Position numbers and translations under genes: made by a program. Shown piece by piece: positions 7,405 through 12,581 of a stretch of DNA of 12,794 nucleotides. Numbering within the stretch: position 1 is the stretch's first letter; every line of letters starts with the position of its first letter. Source of the stretch: Bacilli bacterium (GTDB taxonomy: Bacteria; Bacillota_I; Bacilli_A; RF39; UBA660). The notes under the pieces were generated by a model that saw only the letters and a program-made list of their open reading frames with translations, was not told the DNA's origin and did no database searches. Location: assembly GCA_918219625.1 (NCBI GenBank), contig CAKJXT010000069.1:1-12794 (forward strand), in the 5' to 3' direction.

Positions 7405-7953
7405 ATGAAAATAAAAAATTTCTTTGGACACCTACATACTGTAAATAAACATAGACTTTACGTTTTTAAATTAAGCATAAAAGCAGGAATACCGATAAGA
7501 GGATTATTACATGATTTATCAAAATACTCTCCACTAGAATTTTGGGAAGGAGTAAAATACTATAATGGTAAAAAAAGTCCAATAACAGTTTGTATACAAG
7601 AAAAAGGATATTCAAAAGCTTGGCTACATCATAAAGGAAAAAATAAACATCATTATGAATATTGGACAGACTTTACACTAAAAGAAAAAGGAATTGTAAT
7701 GCCATACAAATATGCAGCAGAAATGATATGTGATACATTAGCTGCAGGTATAGTATATAATGGAAAAGAATGGAAAAACGATACACAATTAAATTACTAT
7801 AATAATAGAAAAGATAAGGAATATATTAATCCAAAAATTCAAAAGTTTTTACTAACTGTATATGAACAAGTCGCAAAAGACGGAATAGATAAAGTAATAA
7901 CAAGTAAAAACTTAAAAAAGATATACAATATGTCTGTTAATAAAGGAGAATAA
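7405..7953 (+). CDS. DUF5662 family protein
   Basis: A 182-residue protein recognisable as DUF5662 by LLHDLSKYSPLEFW (34-47) and by the histidine-rich block LHHKGKNKHHYEYW (74-87). His36-Asp37, His75-His76 and His82-His83 look like a metal site of HD-domain character, so a hydrolase is possible, but no activity is established for the family to my knowledge. The start has a strong AGGAGG at 7392-7397, seven bases away. It is followed after one base by the 87-residue gene, which suggests translational coupling. Confidence 0.75.
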   Translation: MKIKNFFGHLHTVNKHRLYVFKLSIKAGIPIRGLLHDLSKYSPLEFWEGVKYYNGKKSPITVCIQEKGYSKAWLHHKGKNKHHYEYWTDFTLKEKGIVMPYKYAAEMICDTLAAGIVYNGKEWKNDTQLNYYNNRKDKEYINPKIQKFLLTVYEQVAKDGIDKVITSKNLKKIYNMSVNKGE

Positions 7954-7954
7954 T

Positions 7955-8218
7955 ATGCAACAAATAATAGAAATAAACGTAGATAATAAAATATACAATA
8001 TAGAATGGGCATTATCAGAATATTTTGATGAACTAAAAGGAATGAAATTCATGCTTAATAAAGTCGCTGCAGACCAAATAGTAATGATCGATAATTTATC
8101 AGAAACTGCAAAGATATTATTATCAGCAGTAGCAGGAGCAGTAATACAACACTTAATTGATAATAATTGCAAGATAGATAGCATATTTAATAATGGATAT
8201 TTTATTATTAATGAATAA
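7955..8218 (+). CDS. Small hypothetical protein, coupled to the DUF5662 gene
   Basis: An 87-residue protein that I do not recognise. It is acidic at the start (EINVDNKIYNIEWALSEYF), then has a moderately hydrophobic helix-like part (about 49-66, AKILLSAVAGAVIQHLI), not long or hydrophobic enough to be a sure membrane span. The start is one base after the DUF5662 stop, with AAAGGAG at 7942-7948, so the two are very likely co-translated and may act together. Confidence 0.65.
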   Translation: MQQIIEINVDNKIYNIEWALSEYFDELKGMKFMLNKVAADQIVMIDNLSETAKILLSAVAGAVIQHLIDNNCKIDSIFNNGYFIINE

Positions 8219-8230
8219 TCTATTAATATC

Positions 8231-8246
8231 ATATTATCGATAATAT
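8231..8246. promoter_or_regulatory. 16-bp perfect palindrome
   Basis: ATATTATCGATAATAT is perfectly symmetrical and lies 12 bases after the 87-residue gene. There is no T-run, so it is a poor terminator. It could be an operator for the SWIM gene or a transcript 3' end. In such AT-rich DNA it carries limited weight. Confidence 0.35.
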
Positions 8247-8283
8247 CTCATTATATATAAAAAAATATACAATGATTGTAAGT

Positions 8284-8354
8284 TTGATAAGATTTAAGTT
8301 ACCGAGGAATCCTCGATAACCTAGAAAGAAGCCAGTAAATAAAAATTTTATCAA
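8284..8354 (+). ncRNA. Candidate structured leader RNA upstream of the SWIM gene
   Basis: A 12-bp outer stem (8284-8295 with 8343-8354, one G-T pair) encloses a GC-rich hairpin (8298-8307 with 8311-8320, nine pairs around one C-A mismatch, loop AAT) and an unpaired purine-rich arm (CTAGAAAGAAGCCAGTAAAT). It ends 32 bases before the SWIM start codon. The hairpin is the most GC-rich spot for hundreds of bases. I do not match it to any riboswitch I know. It could be a cis-regulatory leader or a small RNA. Structure is seen; function is inference. Confidence 0.4.
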
Positions 8355-8386
8355 CAAGTCTAGTCAATTAATAGAGAGGTGATACA

Positions 8387-8837
8387 ATGAGTATTATTTC
8401 AGTAGCAAGTGGTTCTTCGTGCTGGAGAGGATTAGATTATTATAAGAATAAGAAAATCACAAATTTGAAAAAAATTAATGATTATGAATTTATAGGAACT
8501 GCAATTGGTAATAGTAATTATAATATTTATTTGAATATGTCTCACCCGAGAAAATCTACGTGTACATGTCCACTTGCAAATGGAAAAAGAATAATATGTA
8601 AGCATATAGTAGCAACATTTTTTACAGCATTTCCAAAAGAAGCGAAGAACTTTGAAAAAGAACAAGAAAGGCTACAAGAAGAATATGAAGATTATCAAGA
8701 AAAAATATATAATAAAACAAAAAAAATATATTAGTTCGATGACAAAAAAAGAATTAGTTGACGAATTATCGTATATTTTAGATTACGCTCCTGATTGGGT
8801 GTATAATGATTTTGTAAGAAGAAATGATATCGAATAA
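8387..8837 (+). pseudogene. SWIM zinc-finger protein gene with a frameshift in an A8 run
   Basis: The first frame (8387-8734, 115 residues) has the SWIM signature CTC at 59-61 and CKH at 71-73 (CxCx9CxH), preceded by RGLDYY, as in proteins that bind DNA or protein through a SWIM domain. It stops soon after an eight-A run (8719-8726). In the +1 frame the expected end of the family continues: YISSMTKKELVDELSYIL, then APDWVYNDFVRRNDIE, stopping at 8835-8837. Removing one A from the run joins the two parts into a normal ~149-residue protein. This is either a mutation, an assembly error or a polymerase-slippage site. GAGAGGTG at 8374-8381 gives the start. Confidence 0.7.
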
Positions 8838-8856
8838 TAAAAATTAGAGACCCTAG

Positions 8857-9141
8857 ATTAATAAAAATAAAATACTAATATATGAAGAAAAAGATGGTTT
8901 AATTAGAATGAATGTTGAGTTTATAAATTAAGATGCATGGTTAAATCAATATAAATTATCTGATATTTATAAATACTGTGAATTAAATAAAAATTCAATT
9001 GTTTCCAAAATGGAAATAGTTGAATCAGAGAAAAATAGAAAAGTAAAAAACTTAGTTGATACATATAATTTAGATGAAAATAACAATGTAAAAAAAATAA
9101 TAAATTGTACACAATTTCATTTTTGCGTATGGTTTTGTTAA
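8857..9141 (+). pseudogene. rhuM: Decayed rhuM paralogue
   Basis: One frame reads ILIYEEKDGLIRMNVEF, an in-frame TAA at 8929-8931, then DAWLNQYKLSDIYKYCELN, NSIVSKMEIVE, VDTYNLDE and TQFHFCVWF before a TAA at 9139-9141. These follow in order the RhuM blocks for the first ~115 residues (IRYENENLWMTQ, SVCSKMEHT, YYNLDAII, TQFRRW in the intact copy at 134). The highly conserved VGYRV segment is replaced by degenerate sequence, and everything after the TQFRRW block is absent. There is no start codon or ribosome binding site. It lies 19 bases after the SWIM gene. Confidence 0.65.
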
Positions 9142-9165
9142 AATTATATTAAATAATATAAATTT

Positions 9166-9195
9166 AGATAGGTTATAAAAAATCTATCTTTTTTT
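9166..9195 (+). terminator. Intrinsic terminator after the rhuM remnant
   Basis: A 9-bp stem (9166-9174 with 9181-9189, one G-T pair), a six-base loop and seven T. The 15 bases before the stem repeat the sequence before the terminators at 10166 and 12512. A TGTTATAAA at 9195-9203 may be a weakened copy of the extended -10 element seen at the other junctions. Confidence 0.8.
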
Positions 9196-9260
9196 GTTAT
9201 AAATAAATAAAAAATATATAAAAATAATTAAATAAATAAGGAAAAATCTAATGTATATAG

Positions 9261-9266
9261 TATAAT
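9261..9266 (+). promoter_or_regulatory. Probable -10 box of the Bro-N gene
   Basis: TATAAT lies 39 bases before the Bro-N start codon. No convincing -35 box is visible 16-18 bases upstream. A very strong AAGGGGG (9291-9297) follows as ribosome binding site. Apart from this and the terminator at 9166, the 9142-9304 stretch holds nothing I can support. Confidence 0.45.
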
Positions 9267-9304
9267 ATATATAGTTGATAAATCATAGTAAAGGGGGAAA
9301 TAAT

Positions 9305-10156
9305 ATGAATGATAAATTAACAACTATAACTAATCTTTTCGAAGGAAAAGAAATAAGAAGTATCTAGGATAAAGAAAAGGAAGAATACTATTTTAGCGTC
9401 GTAGATGTTATTAATGCATTAGCTGATCCTGCAGATGCTCGAAAGTATTGGTCATCACTAAAAAATAGGTTAAAAAAGGAAGGCAGTGAAGTGACTACAA
9501 ATTGTAGTCAGTTGAAAATGTTGGCGCCTGATGGGAAAATGCGTTTACATGATGCTATGAAAACAAGCGATATTTTTAGACTTGTTGAATCTATTCCATC
9601 TAAAAAAGCAGAGCCATTTAAAGTATGGTTGGCAGACTTAGGTAAAGAAAGAATAGATGAAGTATTTGATCCTGAAATCGCAGTTAACAGAGCAGTGGAA
9701 TATTATCGTAAAAGAGGTTATGATGATAAGTGGATTAAATCAAGATTAGCAGGAATAGTCGATAGATTTAAATTAACTGACGTATGGAAAAATTCAGGAA
9801 TAACAAAAGATTATGAATATGGAATTTTAACTAATGAAATATATGAGTCATGGTCTGGTATGAAAGCATCAGAGTATAAAGCATATAAAGGTCTTAGAAA
9901 AGAATCATTAAGAGATAATATGACAGATATTGAAGTGGCTTTAACTGATTTAGGTGAAATAGCAACAAGAGAACTAGCAAAAGAACATAAACCATTTGGA
10001 TTAGAACAAAATAAAAAGATTGCACAACGCGGTGGCAATATAGCCAAAATAACTAGAGATAATTTAGAAAAAGAATTAGGAAGAACCGTTATAAGTAATA
10101 AAAATTCACTAAATTATGAATATATAGATGAAACAAAACAAATAGAAAATAAATAA
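9305..10156 (+). pseudogene. Bro-N domain protein interrupted by an in-frame TAG at codon 21
   Basis: The full frame starts at ATG 9305, seven bases after AAGGGGG, and would give 283 residues. Codon 21 (9365-9367) is TAG, exactly where relatives usually have Trp (RRVW-DEEKEE...), so a TGG-to-TAG change explains it. The rest is intact: YYFSVVDVINAL, KNRLKKEGSE, TNCSQLKMLAPDGK, SIPSKKAEPFKVWLA and the C-terminal LRDNMTDIE...GGNIAKITR region. Bro-N proteins are phage-type antirepressor or DNA-binding regulators. A shorter product could initiate at internal GTG or ATG codons from 9491 on, but would lose half of the Bro-N domain. T-ending codons contrast with the operons at 1226-8218. Confidence 0.75.
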
Positions 10157-10165
10157 TATAAATTT

Positions 10166-10195
10166 AGACAGATTGGTACAAAATCTGTCTTTTTT
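10166..10195 (+). terminator. Intrinsic terminator after the Bro-N gene
   Basis: A perfect 9-bp stem (AGACAGATT 10166-10174 with 10182-10190) with a seven-base loop and six T, located ten bases after the Bro-N stop. Confidence 0.85.
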
Positions 10196-10196
10196 A

Positions 10197-10205
10197 TGCT
10201 ATAAT
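10197..10205 (+). promoter_or_regulatory. Extended -10 promoter, probably the ancestral rbgA promoter
   Basis: TGCTATAAT follows the T-run with one base between. It now drives only a 19-codon rbgA stub and whatever is read downstream, including the serine hydrolase cassette, since no terminator is seen before 12512. Confidence 0.75.
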
Positions 10206-10235
10206 TTTAATGATTTTAAAAAGGAGTTGATCCAA

Positions 10236-10292
10236 ATGAACGAAGAAAAAGGGTTTAATAAAACCGTAATCAATTGGTTGATATTGATTTAG
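10236..10292 (+). pseudogene. rbgA: rbgA 5' stub 1, cut after codon 14
   Basis: After AAGGAG (10221-10226), ATG opens a frame reading MNEEKGFNKTVINW and then LILI-stop. The INW matches INWYPGHM at the start of the true RbgA (12582). The homology stops exactly after the TGG codon (10275-10277), where the 48-bp shared cassette sequence begins. It is best read as the original left half of rbgA left behind by an insertion. As a 18-residue peptide it could still be translated. Confidence 0.7.
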
Positions 10293-10448
10293 TCTAGCCA
10301 TTCATGAAACTCCTATAAAATAAGGAAAAACAACAAATTGATAGTTACATTTTTTAATAAATAATTGCTAAAAAGTAATAAAAGTACAAAAAAAATAACC
10401 AAAAATAGTATAGTATTTGATACTTGATATTGACTGTTAAACTTTTAT
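10278..10448 (+). repeat. Cassette leader repeat, copy 1 (phased A-tracts)
   Basis: The first 48 bases (10278-10325) are identical to 11422-11469; the rest is similar with scattered changes and one gap. Four A-tracts, centred near 10372, 10381, 10391 and 10403, are spaced about one helical turn apart, predicting bent DNA. An inverted repeat AGTAT-TTG-ATACT follows at 10412-10424. It is non-coding and fills the gap between the rbgA stub and the serine hydrolase gene. Likely a recombination-site arm or a leader; no certain promoter is visible. Confidence 0.8.
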
Positions 10449-10464
10449 AAAAAGAGGTGAAAAT

Positions 10465-11358
10465 ATGATTGATGAAATAATGAAAAGAATTGATGAATTT
10501 GGATTATCTATTGATAGTTTGTATATTCAAAGTAAAGATAGTTTAAATGTAATAATTAATTCTGATAAATTGCATGAACTAAGAAGTTGTTCTAAGTTAT
10601 TGGTAGCCATGGCAATGGGAATAGCTATTGAAAACAATTTATTTTCACTAGAAGAAAATATTTATAATTACATAGAAAAATATATTACTAACGATAACAA
10701 TAGAGAAAAGATAAGAAAATGGACTATCAGGACATTATTAACTCACACAACTGGCTATGACAAAATGTTAATGTCTAATAAAGAAATAATAGATAAAAAT
10801 TTAGATAAATCTAAATTGCTTGAATATGCTTTGAATTATGATATTGCAAATGAACCGAATGCAACTTATACTTATAATAATGTTGAACCTTTTATAATAT
10901 CTGTGTTATTTAAAGAAAAATATAATATAGATTTAGAAGATTATATAAAAGAAAATATTTTTAATAAAATTGAAATTAATAATTATAGCTGGGAAAAATA
11001 TGGTGAATATTGTCCGGGCTGTACAGGATTATATTTATTACCAAAAGATTTTCATAAATTAGGTATGTTAATTTTAAATGATGGAGTATATAATAATGTT
11101 TCCGTTGTTCCAAGTAATTGGATTAACGAAATGATAAAATTACAAATAGAAACGCCTAATTTAGTTAAAATAGAAAGACTATTTCCTAAATATGGTGCAG
11201 GATATTTTACTTTTATATCAAGAGATGGTTATGTCTTTCGTGACGGAACAAATGGACAATATATTATAATTAATAAAAATAAAGAATTAGTTATAAGTAT
11301 TATGTCATCAGAAAAAGACATGAGTAAAATTACTGAAATATTTAGAAATTTTTTATAA
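10465..11358 (+). CDS. Serine hydrolase, beta-lactamase / penicillin-binding-protein fold
   Basis: A 297-residue class C beta-lactamase-type serine hydrolase. The nucleophile motif SCSK (41-44, SxxK) is followed by LLTHTTGYD (91-99), typical of the family, by YNN (137-139, YxN) and by DGTNGQ near residue 258 in place of the third (KTG/HxG) motif. There is no signal peptide, so a cytoplasmic esterase or peptidase is likelier than a drug-hydrolysing enzyme. It is the sole gene of the first rbgA cassette. The ribosome binding site AGAGGTG is at 10453-10459. T-ending codons differ from rbgA. Only 18 bases separate its stop from the next rbgA-like start. Confidence 0.82.
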   Translation: MIDEIMKRIDEFGLSIDSLYIQSKDSLNVIINSDKLHELRSCSKLLVAMAMGIAIENNLFSLEENIYNYIEKYITNDNNREKIRKWTIRTLLTHTTGYDKMLMSNKEIIDKNLDKSKLLEYALNYDIANEPNATYTYNNVEPFIISVLFKEKYNIDLEDYIKENIFNKIEINNYSWEKYGEYCPGCTGLYLLPKDFHKLGMLILNDGVYNNVSVVPSNWINEMIKLQIETPNLVKIERLFPKYGAGYFTFISRDGYVFRDGTNGQYIIINKNKELVISIMSSEKDMSKITEIFRNFL

Positions 11359-11376
11359 AAAAAGGAGGTAATCCAT

Positions 11377-11436
11377 ATGAATAATGAAGAAAAAAAATTC
11401 CAAAAAACGAACATTAACTGGTTGATATTGATTTAG
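11377..11436 (+). pseudogene. rbgA: rbgA 5' stub 2, cut after codon 15
   Basis: AAAGGAGG (11361-11368) and an ATG open MNNEEKKFQKTNINW, then LILI-stop, cut after the TGG codon (11419-11421) by the same sequence as stub 1. The codons before INW differ from both other copies, so this start did not arise by recent tandem duplication. It fits a replacement 5' end carried in by the first cassette and later interrupted by the second. No promoter or terminator lies between the serine hydrolase stop and this start. Confidence 0.7.
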
Positions 11437-11593
11437 TCTAGCCATTCATGAAACTCCTATAAAATAAGGGAAAACTAACTGTTTAGTAATGGCATTTTTT
11501 AATAAACAATTGCTAAAAAGTATTAAAAATAGATAAAAAATAGTCAAAAACAGCATAGTATTTGATACTTGGTATTGACGGTTAAACTTTTAT
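11422..11593 (+). repeat. Cassette leader repeat, copy 2 (phased A-tracts)
   Basis: Homologous to 10278-10448, with 48 identical bases at its left edge. The A-tracts here are even more regular: 11515-11519, 11525-11529, 11535-11540 and 11546-11550, centres 10-10.5 bases apart. The inverted repeat AGTAT-TTG-ATACT recurs at 11557-11568. The sequence between tracts differs from copy 1 while the spacing is kept, which points to selection on DNA shape or on bound protein. Confidence 0.8.
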
Positions 11594-11608
11594 GAGTGAG
11601 GTGATAAC

Positions 11609-12502
11609 ATGGTAGATATGCATATGCATACATTATATTCTGATGGTGATAAAACAGTAGAAGAAGTGTTAAAAAAATGTGAGGAAAAGAAATTAGAATA
11701 TATATCATTAACTGATCATAACAATTGTAGGCAATATGAAGATGAATCATTAAAGAAAAATTTATTTACTGGAAAAATTGTTAAAGGTTGTGAAATGAAT
11801 GCAACTTTAGATAACGGGAAGAGAATAGAATTTTTAGCTTACAATATTAAACATCCTGAAATTTTAAATGAGTGGTCAGATAAATTTTTCTCTAAAGAAA
11901 TATTAACTGAAAAGTTTGAATTGTCAAAACAAGCCTCTTTAGAAATGTGTGAAAGAGCAGGATTAAAATATAATTTAGATAATATAAAGAAAGATATTCC
12001 TGTAACAGATTTTTTCATTGTTTATCTATTTTATGAAATTATTAAGTATCCAGAAAACGTTGAAAAATTAGGAGATTATGCTAAATCATTTAATGATTTT
12101 AGAAGAATTGGATTAGATAATCCTAATAGTATTTATTATCTTGAAGAAAAGAAAAAATTTCCTACACCAAAATTTAGAGATGTTGCTGACAAAATTCATG
12201 AAGCTGGTGGATTAGTTTTCTTAGCACATCCATTTGAATATAAATTTGAAGATACAATAGGATTTATAGAAGAATTAAGAAAAGAAGTTAAACTTGATGG
12301 AATAGAATGTTTTCATCCATCTGCTGAAATTGATAATAGAATAAATATTTTGATTGATTATGCAAAAAAGAATAATTTATTCATAAGTGGTGGAAGTGAT
12401 TTCCATGGTGATAAGAAACCAAACAATGATATTGCAATTGGTTCAGGTAGTTTAAATATTCCAAAAGAATATATTGAAGAATGGGCTGAATATATTAAAT
12501 AA
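11609..12502 (+). CDS. PHP-domain metal-dependent phosphoesterase
   Basis: A 297-residue PHP (polymerase and histidinol phosphatase) domain protein, predicted to hydrolyse phosphoester bonds with two or three metal ions. Ligand motifs are complete: HMH (5-7), SDG (11-13), TDH (35-37), Glu62, HPFE (207-210), a His at 236 and SDFHGD (263-268). It resembles stand-alone PHP proteins such as the YciV/RNase AM or nucleotide-phosphatase groups; the substrate is open. It is the only gene of the second rbgA cassette. Ribosome binding site GAGGTG is at 11598-11603. Codon usage is T-rich at third positions, unlike the rbgA that follows. Confidence 0.88.
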   Translation: MVDMHMHTLYSDGDKTVEEVLKKCEEKKLEYISLTDHNNCRQYEDESLKKNLFTGKIVKGCEMNATLDNGKRIEFLAYNIKHPEILNEWSDKFFSKEILTEKFELSKQASLEMCERAGLKYNLDNIKKDIPVTDFFIVYLFYEIIKYPENVEKLGDYAKSFNDFRRIGLDNPNSIYYLEEKKKFPTPKFRDVADKIHEAGGLVFLAHPFEYKFEDTIGFIEELRKEVKLDGIECFHPSAEIDNRINILIDYAKKNNLFISGGSDFHGDKKPNNDIAIGSGSLNIPKEYIEEWAEYIK

Positions 12503-12511
12503 TATAAATTT

Positions 12512-12541
12512 AGACAGATTAGTACAAAATCTGCCTTTTTT
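12512..12541 (+). terminator. Intrinsic terminator after the PHP gene
   Basis: A 9-bp stem (12512-12520 with 12528-12536) with one A-C mismatch caused by the T-to-C difference from the copy at 10166; seven-base loop and six T. Confidence 0.75.
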
Positions 12542-12542
12542 A

Positions 12543-12551
12543 TGCTATAAT
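12543..12551 (+). promoter_or_regulatory. Extended -10 promoter of rbgA
   Basis: TGCTATAAT follows the T-run with one base between; identical to the copy at 10197. The leader to the start codon is about 25-30 bases with AAGGAG at 12567-12572. Confidence 0.75.
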
Positions 12552-12581
12552 TTTAATGATTTTAAAAAGGAGTTGATCCAA

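Larger units (their letters stand above)
10151..10240 (+). repeat. 90-bp direct repeat, left copy (terminator-promoter-rbgA start)
   Basis: This stretch matches 12497-12586 over 90 bases with two differences (10175 G versus A; 10188 T versus C) and no gaps. It contains a stop codon, terminator, extended -10 promoter, ribosome binding site and the first codon of rbgA. Recombination between the copies would delete 2,346 bp and leave one complete rbgA start. Confidence 0.9.

Noticed and set aside
8298..8320. Integron attC-like site (GTT...AAC hairpin)
   Set aside because: The ends do not fit the RYYYAAC/GTTRRRY core pattern, there is no integron integrase, and the hairpin is enclosed by a longer stem more like a leader RNA.
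8355..8375. Resemblance of AGTCTAGTCAATTAAT to AGTCTAGCCATTCATG in the cassette leader
   Set aside because: The match is short and imperfect, and the flanks do not extend it; in this base composition it may be chance.
8652..8837. Separate 61-residue gene overlapping the end of the SWIM gene
   Set aside because: Its second half is the natural C-terminus of the SWIM protein in a shifted frame, and its start has no ribosome binding site, so it is part of the frameshifted gene.
9491..10156. Bro-N gene starting at 9491 as a natural 221-residue protein
   Set aside because: The Bro-N domain begins far upstream at 9305 with a strong ribosome binding site. The 9491 start (GTG) would cut the domain; the upstream TAG is the anomaly.
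10417..10451. Promoter at the end of the cassette leader (TTGATA with TATAAA at 16 bases)
   Set aside because: The implied start would fall inside the ribosome binding site of the serine hydrolase gene, and copy 2 has poorer boxes (TTGGTA, TATGAG).
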